Positions 24,871-36,151 of a stretch of 64,000 nt of DNA are shown piece after piece. Each line of letters starts with the position of its first letter. Positions within the stretch are counted from its first letter, which is position 1. The position numbers and the translations under genes were made by a program. The notes below the pieces were generated by a model that did no database searches, was not told the origin of the DNA, and saw only the letters and a list, made by a program, of their open reading frames with translations. Source of the DNA: Flaveria trinervia (lineage: Eukaryota; Streptophyta; Magnoliopsida; Asterales; Asteraceae); NCBI GenBank assembly GCA_025506515.1, contig CM046452.1:43431483-43495482 (forward strand), in the 5' to 3' direction.

Positions 24871-25242
24871 GGCCTCCAACATTTATTTTATTTTATTTAT
24901 TTTTGGTCATTTTTATATATTTTAAACTTCAAGAAAATATACTAATATGTTATTTAATCAATGTAAAACTTATGGTGATGACTAAAACTTTTTAGAAATT
25001 ATTAAATTAATTTTAAAGGTAGTAAAAAAATTATTATTCTAAATTTAGTCTTTTTAAAGAATAACAAAAGTTATAAAGTATTAATAAGTGATTTAAATGC
25101 TAAAAATCTATTATGGTCCAATTTAGATTATTTCAAAACATTAGGAGTTCACATGTTAAATAACTCATTATTCAAATAGTTATTTAAATAGTTATTTAAA
25201 TAGTTAATTATTATCTAACCATTTAACCATGTTATATCATAT

Positions 25243-26286
25243 TGTAACACCCAGTAATTCTATTAAAGTAAATAAAAGAAAGAAACATCAATAAACCCAA
25301 GTTGAAGGGTTAAAAATGTAAAAGGGGACCAAAGTACAAAAAGTTGGTGTAAAGGTGGGCATGGCCGCCTACCCTCTTTTCACATCACTTTTCATTCGGT
25401 TCTAGAGAGAGGGAGAGCAGAAAACTTTAGGTTGAAGAGGAACAAGAAAAAGGTTGAATTCAAAGTAAGAATTCGAAGTTTTTAAGTGTTGATGATGGGT
25501 TTTGTCTCGGTTATGTGCTTATGTGTTTGTGTGTGTGTTCGTTGTGTGTGTGTTTGGTGGGTTTCTAGGTGTTTGAACTCATTGACATACGGGTTAGAAG
25601 GAAGATACACCCAAAGTTGCACCAGGTGAGTTTCTAGACCCCGGTTTTACTTGTTTTAAACTCTTTGGCACTGAAAATGTATTTAAACGATTTTACAGTG
25701 TTTATGTATGTATACCCGTATGTATTATGTATGTTTGATGATGATTCTTAGATGCTTATAGGTTGTTCATGTTTAGAATAGCCTTGATACGCTTAGAACA
25801 AACAGGCTTGATGTTTGGGTTCGAAAATATCCTGGAAACACGTTGAGCAGAAAGTTCATGCACCTAAATAAGACTCATGCGCCTGGAAATGCCTTAGAAA
25901 TGTTTAAGTGTAACTCATGCGCCTGAACAGTGGTTCATGTGCCTAGAATTTGTAATCGGACGACCAAGTGTAGGCCATGTGCCCCAATAGTGTCCATGCG
26001 GCCGAATGGCCCATGCGCCTAAGTATCCATACGTCTGAATAGCCCATGCGCCTAAGTTGTTCATGCGCCTAAGTGTTAAAGCGGTTAAGTGTTGGCTGAT
26101 GCGCCTGCATAGTGATGAAGCGCCCAAACAGGGCTCATGCGCCCAAATAGTATTGGTGCGCCTAAACACTTAGAATTTACTACGAAACTTTTGGGAGTCT
26201 GTGTTATTAGGGTTTTGACCGAGGTTTGACTACGGCTTATTAATGCTTAGTTTTATGCATGATTATGATTGTTTTATGATTGTTTC

Positions 26287-26320
<34 letters not shown>

Positions 26321-27185
26321 TAGTAGTGTATGACTTTACGTGGTGTATGACTTTACGTGGTGTGTTTATTATCATAATGTAAAGTATTAACAATAATAAA
26401 GTGAAAGAGCAATGAATAAGAGAAGTGGAACTTAAATAAAATGTTAACAAGTCTTGCAAGCTTATAGGAGGTGCACGACCATGTTGTCGTTAGCTCAACT
26501 GTGATGCGGGTTAGCTACCCTATTATGCACATGGGGCTAGTCAGTTGAGATTGGCGGACCTTTGCAGCGTACCCTAGGTGGCTGGGCCGGCCGTGTATAC
26601 AGTAATTAGAGCCCATTGAGGGACCATAGAGCCCAGCACCAATTTCCCCCACGCATATAGTTTAGGGTATTACTCATTGGTCCACATAAACAGTAAAAGA
26701 TAAAGATAAAAGAGTACAGAATAAACAAGGCATACAGTAAAGAGAAGAAGCATTATTTGGTTGTATAGTAATGCATGCTCACGTATATAGAGATGAAATT
26801 TTCACAAAAAGAGTATTTTCATATGTATACCTTACAAAAAACATTTTATTACTTTTAAAACTAGAACTTCTACTCAGCAACGCTGAAATTTATACATTTT
26901 CAGTTGGCAGGTAATCATTGCTGAGGATGGCATGAGGGTGAAGCTACTCGGCAGGAAAAGACTGACATCCATTCATACTTGATATTGTTGTTGTTTTGTA
27001 ATGCAATTAAACAATTCTTTTGTATTCGGTTAAACAATAGTGTATTGGTCAACAATAATGTTTTTAATGAAATGAATGGCTTTTGTTAAAATAATTCCGC
27101 TGCTTAAGCTGGTAAATTTATAATGTTTAATGTATTTAATGTTGTGAAAGACCAACTGTGAGGTCTCCGGGAACGGGGCCTTACA
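25243..27185 (+). repeat. Solo LTR of gypsy family D
   Basis: TGTAACACCC to GGGGCCTTACA, 1943 bp, with the target duplication CATAT at 25238-25242 and 27186-27190. The empty site is visible in the 5' LTR of C (ATCATATTAG near 20920). No internal sequence remains, so the element was probably lost by recombination between its LTRs. A (TTA)n microsatellite lies at about 26287-26320. Confidence 0.93.
25855..26165 (+). repeat. CATGCGCCT array in D solo LTR
   Basis: About 14 degenerate units of CATGCGCCTAAGT or CATGCGCCTGAAT spaced 12-30 bp. The same array is found at about 42735-43020 in the other D LTR. The D' LTR has a TCATCCGCATT array in the same relative region. Confidence 0.85.
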
Positions 27186-28481
27186 CATATTAGTAAATTT
27201 ATTCCATAACTTTTAAACTCTTGAAACTAATAAAACAATATAATTTTCTATTACTTTTCATTCTTATTTTAAGGTTTTGGACATTGAATACTTTTATAAA
27301 AAATCATTTAAAGGTTTAAAAACTTTACAAAATGATTTAAATAATTATAAGTTATCCTACAAGTCATTTAAATATGTATTCAATTATCTTTATCAAATTT
27401 TAAATAATTAATTATTAAATTAGTTATTTCTTTTCACACATTGTATTTACTCTTTAATAAATTAATAAATTAAATCACTGAATCATTCATTATCATTCTT
27501 GGTCTTAAATATTATATATATATTTTTTCTATTTAAACCAAAACATAAACGATTGTATATTATAATTTTTATAAATGTAATTATTAAAACCCCCAAATTC
27601 CAATCGAAACCCTAATTCGTATTTAGTCATTAATCTTATCTTTATTCTAATCCTAAGACACCAAATCTTAGGTTGAATCATAAAGGAGTCATTGGAATCA
27701 TCTTATCTTTTTAATATTATCTTAATTGCACTTTAGCATGTGAGTTTTCTAGGTGAGTTCTCCATGCCCCTTTTTACTTTATTTTCACACCTTTTTGGGG
27801 TGAAACATGTTAACCTTATAAACTTACTCTTGTAAACATCTTGATACTTGTAAATGCACATGCAATTCATCTTTACCTTTTTGTCATGGTTATTTGTGTT
27901 ATTGTAAGTCTTATATGAGATTCATATTTTTTTACAATCATTAACTATTGCTAGCCTGGCGACGTCTTAGATCTTTAGGCCTGACAAGCCTATTTGGTGC
28001 TAAAGTCAATGTATTGCCGACTCCTGATGACGTATGCTTGTTCATCATGTGAACCAAGTACACTTAGCTAATCTTATATACTTGTAATCAAGTCGAGGTG
28101 TGGTTGTAACTGTATGTGTTCTATAAGCTTGCTAACTCGTAACCATGGACATGAATTGTAACCCTTTTTACGTATATATATGTATGCGTGTGTTTAAACC
28201 ATAGGAAGTCACCAACTTTATAGTTGACCCTTTATTTTCAACATGTTTCAGGTTTCCTACTTGAAGATCTTCTTGTGCTCATATAGGACTTGGACCTAGA
28301 TTAACTGAAAGTCTTATGTTATTGGTTGTATCTTGATTTTTTTGTAATTACTTATTTGTCTTGTAATGTTTAATGAATAATAACATTTAATATTATTTAA
28401 ACTTAATTAGTTCTATGTGCTATGAGCAATCGTCTCCCATTCGTCTGCCCCGATAATTCCGCCGTCGGTCAAGGTGTGATA

Positions 28482-29297
28482 CAAGTCCACCCCTCTTATA
28501 TAGGTTTCATCCTCGAAACCTGTTATTCCTTGAACAAACGTGGGTAATGTTGTCTCATCTCTTCTTTAGTCTCCCACGTAGACTCGGATCCCTTCCTGTG
28601 CTTCCACTATACACGCACAAGAGGAACCACTTTATTCCTTAACTTCTTCTCTTTGCGATCAATGATCGCCACTGGTTGCTCCACATAATTAAGCCGTTCA
28701 TCTACCTCAATATCCTCCAATGGTACGGTCATATCTTCATCTGCTAAACACCTTCTTAGATGAGATACGTGGAATGTCGGGTGAATTCCACTTAACTCAT
28801 CTGGTAACTCTAGTCTATAGACTACCTCTCCTACTCGAGCAATGATTCGAAAAGGCCCTATGTACCTTGGGCTCAACTTGCCCTGCTTCTTGAACCAGAT
28901 GATACCCTTCCAAGGTGAGACTTTCAACATAACTCTATCATCCACCTGGAACTCAATTGGTCTACGTCGTTTTTCACCATACGACTTTTGCCTATCTTTT
29001 GATGCCTTCATGAAGCCTTTGATCTTTTCAAGCTTCTCAGTCGTAGCCTCGATCACCTTGAGGCTCCCTAACTCCTTCTCACCAATATCACCCCAACAGA
29101 CGGGTGTTCTACATCTCCTACTGTATAGCATCTCATGAGGGGGCATGCCGATACTGGCATGATAATTGTTGTTATATGAGAACTCAGCTAACGATAAGTG
29201 GTCATCCCAACTTCTTCCAAAATCGTTAACACATGCACCTAGCATATCCTCCAATGTATGAATGGTCTTTTCCCTGACCATCTGTATGAGGGTGATA
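28482..29297 (-). pseudogene. Integrase C-terminus and PPT of gypsy element D'
   Basis: Reading leftward from about 29297: a remnant of CATACAGATGGTCAG (the catalytic-Glu neighbourhood), then [26 protein letters not shown], the motif [39 protein letters not shown] and VPLVRVQW up to 28600, followed by a purine tract. One long frame of 224 codons is open (29281-28607). It is homologous to 41335-42118 of element D but inverted. It belongs with the LTR at 16712-19000, from which element C separates it. It is cut at 29297 by fusion to a D LTR end. Confidence 0.88.
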
Positions 29298-29376
29298 AGC
29301 TTGTAAATTTATAATATTTAATGTATTTAACGCTGTGAAAGACGAACTGTGAGGTCTCCGGGAACGGGGCCTTACA
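29297..29376 (+). repeat. Truncated 5' LTR end of element D
   Basis: The last 80 bp of the D LTR (ending GGGGCCTTACA) match 27105-27185 and 43395-43474. The left edge joins D' integrase sequence at a shared TAAGC. PBS TGGTATCAGAACC follows at 29380-29392, one mismatch from the Met-tRNA complement. Confidence 0.88.
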
Positions 29377-29722
29377 AGTTGGTATCAGAACCAAAGTTTA
29401 AGAGAATAAGATTAAATATTTTTTTAAAACCTAAATTAAACTGAAAATAGGAAAACTAGAGGGATGTCAGCCCGAGTTGCTACGTGCCATCATGTATTTT
29501 CTTTAATGTTAATTGGCATTATGTGCGCATGCTATTTGATTTATGTGCTCTGAGTAGATTTAGATACCGATTAAGTTAGGATAGGAAATGCTTGGGGTAT
29601 GAAGAGTAAATTATGTGGCTAATCACAACTGGCCACTATAATTAGGGACTTACTATACTGGACATAAACTAAGTTATTACCTTGATTGATCGGGTTGGTG
29701 TTTGAATCTTATAGTGTGTTAG

Positions 29723-30560
29723 ATGATGGCTGGATAGAAATCTTCCAAGACTCCTAGAGGAAAAGGCCGTCCACGTGTGACTAGGAGTAGTGCTAAGGCT
29801 CCCGAGACGACCCATGAGAACCCTGAGGTTCATGGCCGGAGTGAAGAGAATGAGAATGCTACCTTGAACTCCTCAGCTAGGGAGGCGATTGCTGACGAAA
29901 TACACCAGGTCATGCAGACAGTCTTACCGCTTGTGGTGACTGAAGTCATCAGGGCTATGAGAAGCAAGGAAAGGAAGGAGAAGGAGACTATAAAGGAATC
30001 AACGGGCAAGGGAAGCAAAGGGGAGGAGGAACGACCGGAGCCTGAGACTATGTTGTCCGATGAGGAGGAGGATGATGTAGTGGGGGTAGCGACTGGAGGG
30101 TGCAGTTATGGGGCGTTCCAAAGGTGTAAGCCCCCAACTTTCGATGGCAATGGGATTGTATGATGAGCGAGAGGAGACTGTGGTGGAGGTGAAGAAGACA
30201 AGTGAGAATGGTAAGAACTGGAATGGGAAGAGGTTTGGACGTGGTGGTTTCACTCCAAACAACAAGAAGATGAAGGTGGACGACCGTGGGGTGTCGTCAA
30301 GATCAGGCTGAAAAAGTGTGGTAGATGTGGAAGGGAGGATACCGGTGAGTGCAGGATGGGAATGGATGTATGCTTCAGGTGTGGCAAGCCTGGCCACATC
30401 GCTAGAGACTGTAGGCTGCTGAAGTGCTATAGCTATGGCGGGGAGGACCATGCGACCAAAGACTGTAAGAAGCCGAGGGCGGAGAGCTCTGGAGCGAAGA
30501 AGAAGTCGGAGGAAGGAGGGCAGAGGGCAAGTGCTAGAGCTTACACCATGACCCGAGAGG
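29723..30560 (+). pseudogene. gag of element D (stop and deletion)
   Basis: The likely start at 29723 reads MMAG then a TAG at 29735-29737. The frame continues with a charged N-terminal Gag segment and KPPTFDGNG at about 30128-30160, where the Gag core should begin. The core is missing; sequence resumes with a Lys/Gly-rich stretch and the zinc knuckle CFRCGKPGHIARDC (30371-30412, intact CX2CX4HX4C), followed by a second knuckle-like CYSYGGEDHATKDC that has lost a Cys. Gag forms the particle core and packages element RNA. Roughly half of the normal length is absent. Confidence 0.82.
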
Positions 30561-32819
30561 AAGCCAGAGCTGATCCCGATGTCGTGTCAGGTTTGTTTCT
30601 AGTAAACCAAAATTGTGCCTCTGTATTGTTTGATTTCGGTGCTAGTAGGAGTTTTATTTTCACTACTTTTTGCGCTAATGCCTATTAGTAGTAGAAATGT
30701 CAGTGAACCATTCGATGTAGAAACCACTATTGGTAAGGCCACTAGAACTACTGATGTGATAGAGGACTATGCTATAGAACTAGAAGGTCATAGGTTTGCT
30801 GCTAGGTTACACGTGATGCCCCTAGGTGGATTTGATGTAGTACTAGGGATGGACTAGTTAGCAACCTATGAAGCAAACATCGTATGTTGCAAGAAGATGA
30901 TTCGATTAGTTGTGCCTGATGGGAGTTTGGTTACGATTTATGGAGATCGCGTTACTACGATCCCGAAGGTGATTTCGATGGTGGTGGTGGGGAAGTGCAT
31001 GAAACGTGGATGTAGTGCCTACTTGGCATACATAAAAGATGTGGATGTGTCGGTACCGCAATTATCTGAGGTACCAGTGGTGTGCGACTTTCCAGACGTA
31101 TTCCCAGAAGACTTACCCGGCATGCCACCGGATCGTGAGATTGAGTTCCAAATTGATTTGATACCCGGTGCTCAACCCGTTGCCAAATCACCATATCGAT
31201 TAGCTCCAACTAAGATGAAGGAACTCATGAGCCAATTGCATGAGTTAATGGATAAGGGATTCATTCGACCGATAATCTCTCCGTGGGGTGCTCCGGTGTT
31301 GTTTGTAAAGAAAAAGGATGGAAGTATGCGAATGTGCATTGACTATCGAAACCTGAACAAGTTGACGGTGAACAATCGGTACCCGTTACCAAGGATTGAT
31401 GACTTGTTCGACCAGCTCAAGGTGTCAGTTGGTTCTAAAGGATAGATCTACGATTTGGCTACCATCAAGTGAAGGTGAAGGAACAAAACATTCCTAAGAC
31501 AGCTTTTCGTACGCGCTATGGACACTACGAGTTCCTCGTTATGTCTTTTGGTCTAACTAACGCGCCAGCTATCTTTATGGATTTGACGAATCGAGTGTGC
31601 CGGCTAATGTTGGATAGATCAGTGATTGTGTTCATTGATGATATCCTGATCTACTTGAAGAGCGAAGAAGAGCATGCCAGTCATATTTGGGAGGTGTTGG
31701 AGACATTAAGAAGGGAGAAGTTGTATGCCAAATTCTCCAAGTGCGCGTTCTGGTTTTGTGAAGTTCAATTCTTGGGTCATGTGGTGAATCCTGATAGAAT
31801 CATGGTGGACCTGGCAAAGGTGGAGGCGGTTATGCAATGGAAGTCACCAAAGACGCCATCCGAGATTCATAGTTTTTTGGTTTTGGCGGGCTACTATAGA
31901 AGATTCATTCAAGACTTTTCCAAGATCGCTTCTCCACTAATCAAGTTCACCCGAAAGGATGTAAAGTTTATATGGGTTCAAGCTCAAGAGAAGGCGTTCG
32001 ATGAACTGAAGGCAAGGTTGACTCAAGCTCCTATTCTGTCACTACCCGATGGAAGTGAAGAGCTGATGGTTTATTCGGATGCTTCCTACTCAGGGTTAGG
32101 GTGCGTGTTAATACAGAGAGGGAAGGTTATAGTCTATACATCCTGACAGTTGAAGGTTCATGAGGTCAATTACCCTACTCATGACTTGGAGCTAGCAGCC
32201 GTGGTCTTTGCACTAAAGATTTGGAGGCACTATCTGTACGGGATGAAGTGCACCATTTTCACTGACCACAAGAGCTTGAAGTACTTCTTTGAGCAAAAAG
32301 ATCTGAACATGAGGCAGAGAAGGTGGTTGGAGCTCATAAAAGATAAGATTGCGAGATCCACTACCATCCGGGCAAGGCCAATGTGGTGGCTGATGCCCTT
32401 TGCCGAAAAGAGAGGCCCGAGCCGATTCAGGTGAAAGCATATCAGCTGATCATGACCTCTAACGTGATGAAGCAAGTCAAAGAGTTTCAAGATGAGGCAC
32501 TAAAAGAAGATCATCTTAACTCGGAAAGGATGAGAGGTTTGGTTGAGGAATTGGGTGAAAAAACACTTAGTGTTAAAACCCGATTTGGATGGGTGTGGAT
32601 TCCTTGTTTTGGGGATCTACGTGTGAAGATTATGGATGAAGCTCATAAGACTCGATACTCCATTCATCCTGGTGCCACGAAAATATATCGAGATATGAAG
32701 AAAGATTATTGGTGGCCGGGTATGAAGTGCGATATGGTGGGGTATGTGAGTAAGTGCCTTACTTGCTTATAGGTGAAGGCCGAACATCAGAAGCCGTATG
32801 GGAAGATTCAACCTTGGAT
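30561..32819 (+). pseudogene. pol of element D, first part: PR, RT, RNase H, integrase zinc domain
   Basis: The protease active site near 30640 reads VLFDFGAS where D-T/S-G-A is expected. RT spans about 31085-31800 with [14 protein letters not shown], a frameshift near 31440, [21 protein letters not shown] and VFIDDILIY (the catalytic DD pair intact). RNase H follows ([23 protein letters not shown]). The integrase H2C2 zinc domain ([23 protein letters not shown]) ends at 32772 with a stop. Stops at 30855, 32144 and 32770 fit C-to-T type changes. Element E begins at 32820. Confidence 0.9.
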
Positions 32820-33813
32820 TGTAGGATTCTATGTGCCCAAGACACTTAGAATATTGATGTGGTTAGTACGTTATGATCCAAGTCGGGTTATACCCAATAA
32901 CAAGCTTAGCAAACACCAATAATATTTAGTTGATGATATGATCATGCAATGAAATATTAACACCAATTTAGAAAATGGGTTTTCTAAACAAGTTGCATAT
33001 AACATGGAACAATTTATTAGGATATATTGTTCAATGATATTATTTGTAATGTTATTTAGATGACATTACAAATTAATAATGGCTATATATGTTATACAAT
33101 TAATGGGTTAGTTGTATACATTTTCTAAGAGGGACAATTATAAGACCATTTTAACATGTGGTTGTGTTTAACAAAAAAAGGGGGGAAACCCTTTTTTCAA
33201 CCTATATTCGGTCGCCCCCCCCCCCCCCCTCGTTGGTGATTGGACCAATTTTGTTGATTAGACACAACACATTAAGGGTCTTTGAATGCTTTCTTGGACC
33301 AGCCATCTTGAGATACACATGCAACTCAACTCCAAGAAAAACTCTCTCTTCCATCTTCTCCAAACTCACGGTTTTGAAGGTGTTATAGCAGCTTCTTCTT
33401 GAAGTTTTGGTGACCAAAAATCCTAGCAACTAAGGTGTTTGCTTGAAGGCTTGTGGGTATAGACGTTTGAGGACTTCTAGCTTGAAGTCTTGGCCATTAA
33501 TCAGCCCTCATTCAGCACTATCTTGGACGTTTTTGAAGCTTACAACAGCCCTCTCCTTGGTCGTTTCTTGCTGCTCAAAGAGGTAGAAATCATAGCTCAT
33601 TGTGGCTGTGATTTTATGTAGTTTTAGTACATTTTCATAGCTTGATCATTCACATATTATGATCCTTTTGTTTGGGTTTGTTTTCATCTAAAATGGTCAC
33701 TAAAGAACATTATTTTCAGCTTATAAAATGGGTTTTATTAAGTTGTAACTCCGCTGCGTTTTTCAGAAAGTTTAAGTGGTTAAACATTGATTTTAAGCTT
33801 TGCAAACCCTACA
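32820..33813 (+). repeat. 5' LTR of element E
   Basis: 994 bp, TGTAGGATTC to AAACCCTACA. A TATA-like CTATATAT lies at 33083-33090. A C-run at about 33214-33229 differs in length from the 3' LTR. A PBS-like TGGCATCAAGAGCC follows at 33815-33828, an imperfect Met-tRNA complement. Confidence 0.95.
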
Positions 33814-35244
33814 ATGGCATCAAGAGCCAGGTTATGTGGATGACTTGCTTGATTTATCTTTTGAAATTGGTTTTAAAAGATGATATTAGACATGTTATAG
33901 GCTGATTTGGGTCTGTTATAGTTTATATGAATGATTCCCCAAACTTTCAAGGTCATATCACACATGCTAGTGATTAGACCTTGAAAGAAACATATTATGG
34001 TGTTGGTTGTTTGGACAATGATTAAAACCCAAAATTTCAGTTTATGTTGGCTGAAATTTGGGTTTTTAAATGGGGTTTTCATTATATGGATAGATGATAT
34101 GGTCATTGGTTGTTAAAGTGCATAACCTAGCTTGTGGCCTTGTGTTGTTTGGATGATTCTAGTGGTTGTTTTATTCATTCAATTTGGTTGTAATATTTGT
34201 GTTTATTCCTTTGGGTTGTAATTATTCATTCATTTGGTTATGTAATAATAGATTAGGTTCATTTCCTTTACTAGAAAAATGTATTAGGATACAATTTTGT
34301 AAAAGGAAGATGTACAAGATCAAGACCCAAAGATGGACACAAAGCACAAGAACATGGAGCATTTGGATGCGGTTTCTAGTGGGAGGTTCTTGGAACCTTT
34401 ATGATATGTTTGACCCTTAGAAAGACCAAAGACAACACTTGTGATGGCAAACAAGTGTTGTCAACATAAGGGCTATGGTTATGCACATATGATTGTTTAT
34501 GTTTATGCTTGTTTGATTGTTTGTTGTTTGATTGTTTGGTTTGTTTTTGAATATTCATAACAAACTCATTAACAAATTTAACAAGCTGAAAATGTTGGTT
34601 CTTTAAAGTTAATAAAAGTTATTAAAATGGTTTAATGATTTTAAAGACTAAAATTGGTTTTAATCTAAGAACCATAGGGTACCTTGTATTTGAAAGCATA
34701 CAAATACAAGTACATAGAGTTTTCTAAACTAGAATTAAGAAATCTCTAAAATTTTAAAAACGAGATCAACACCGTCCTTTTACACAACACTTGAGTCACT
34801 TGGGAACTCTTAGTGGGATAAAGGTCACCTAACCATTTTGAGGGAACTTGTGATTTGAGGTGAGAATGCCTTACTTATGGGATAAAGGTCACCTAACCAT
34901 TTGTTTTGGCAAACTCACACGTGGGTGTAAGTAGGATGTCTTGATTTGCAAACCATGTTAAATGGATCACCTACAATGTGGTTTCCAAATGGTGTTGATG
35001 GGATTAACATGCCGACTTTACATATGATGTTCAAGAGTCGATCCCATACCTCTAGAAGTTGCAAATGGTTGCAACCGTCAATCGTTGACCACCTTATTAA
35101 TTTAAATCGTGGGATAAAGGTCACCTAACCAAATTTAAATGTAATGTTGGGTTCTAGATTTTAATATATAATTGACCTTAATAGGCATTAATATTAAAAT
35201 TGATAATATCGAAAATACTAAATAAAACTTTGTTAATTTTGTAG
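33814..35244 (+). other. Leader of element E with a triple 21-bp repeat
   Basis: 1.4 kb between the LTR and the gag start with no convincing ORF. The 20-mer GGATAAAGGTCACCTAACCA, preceded by G, occurs identically three times, starting at 34815, 34879 and 35111. It may be a packaging or translation-control element, or a tandem duplication relic. Confidence 0.75.
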
Positions 35245-36151
35245 ATGGCCTCTAATAATGATAATTCCGATAACTCATCCGCGTCCAACCAATCTTTACG
35301 AGCGATCCTCCAAAAGGAACGTCTAAATCACAACAACTTCATCGATTGGTATCGAAACTTGAGAATCGTTCTCAAGCAAGAGAGAAGATCGTACGTTTTA
35401 GACGACCCTATCCCTGATCAACCTAGCGAGGATGATGAGGAGGCCTTCAATGATTGGCTAAAGTACACTGAGGACTCCGTCCAAGTGTCTTGTCTCATGC
35501 TAGCGAGCATGACTCCGGATCTCCAAAAGGAGTATGAACACCACGGGGCTTATGACATGATAACCCAGCTGAAGGAAACGTTCCAACAGCAAGCGAGGGT
35601 TGAGCGTTTCGAAACGGTTCGAGCACTCCATGCATGTCGTATGGACGACAACCAATCTGTTTCATCTTATGTACTTAAGATGAAAAGTCATATTGACCGC
35701 CTCGAGAGGCTTAATTGTCCCGTCTCGAAGGAATTGGCCACGGATTTGATCCTCAATGGCCTTACCAAAAGGTTCGAGACATTCGTGTTGAACTACAACA
35801 TGAATGCTTGGGATAAAAGCATTGGTGAGCTTCACTCAATGCTCAAAACGGCCGAGGCGGCCATGGGTAAAAGGGTTTTACCCGTTCTCACCATTAATGA
35901 AGGTGGGAACAACAAAAGGCCTCGTCCCGCACCCAAGGCAAAGGTTGCCAAGGGTAAGGGACCGCTTGGGGAAAAGGGAAAGGGGTGGCAAGGGTGCCAC
36001 CCAAACCCAAGAGAAGAAGCAAAAGGTTGCTACAAATGACCCATGCTTCAAGTGTGGGGAGATTGGACATTGGGCAAGGAATTGTCCTGTCCATCTCCAA
36101 GAGTTGAAAGCCAGAGGGATGCCGCGGGCAGACCTCAGGTACAACATATGA
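35245..36151 (+). pseudogene. gag of element E (one frameshift)
   Basis: Start at 35245 (MASNNDNSDN), open for 264 codons. NNFIDWYRNLRIVLKQERRSYVLD and the central LKMKSHIDRLERLN are classic copia Gag phrases. A frameshift near 36000 moves the zinc knuckle into another frame: CFKCGEIGHWARNC at 36044-36085, intact CX2CX4HX4C. Apart from that shift Gag looks complete. An uncorrected one-base error in the assembly could explain it. Confidence 0.88.

Larger units (their letters stand above)
19004..28481 (+). mobile_element. Non-autonomous gypsy element C with 3.2 kb LTRs
   Basis: Two long LTRs flank 1.2 kb of internal DNA. A 5-bp target duplication CAAGT is present at 18999-19003 and 28482-28486. 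The PBS matches initiator Met-tRNA. The internal end (TTTCGAGACGAAATTTCTTAAAGT, then a purine tract, then TGTAACATCC) is typical of Tekay/Del chromoviruses, so C is probably a derivative mobilised by such an element. No Gag or Pol similarity is seen between the LTRs. Layout resembles LARD elements. It was inserted at the LTR boundary of D' and later received a D insertion in its 3' LTR. Confidence 0.88.
23442..28481 (+). repeat. 3' LTR of element C, split by a D solo LTR
   Basis: LTR sequence at 23442-25242 and 27186-28481 aligns with the 5' LTR; 25243-27185 is the inserted D LTR. It ends GGTGTGATA (the final CA has become TA) and is followed by the target duplication CAAGT. An AT microsatellite lies at about 23682-23720. 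Confidence 0.9.

Noticed and set aside
28607..29281. An inversion within element D
   Set aside because: Removing element C joins this fragment to the LTR at 16712-19000, so it is a separate minus-strand element.
33214..33229. C-runs at 33214 and 40413 as G-quadruplex signals
   Set aside because: Single long homopolymer runs whose length differs between LTRs; sequencing or replication slippage is the simpler reading.
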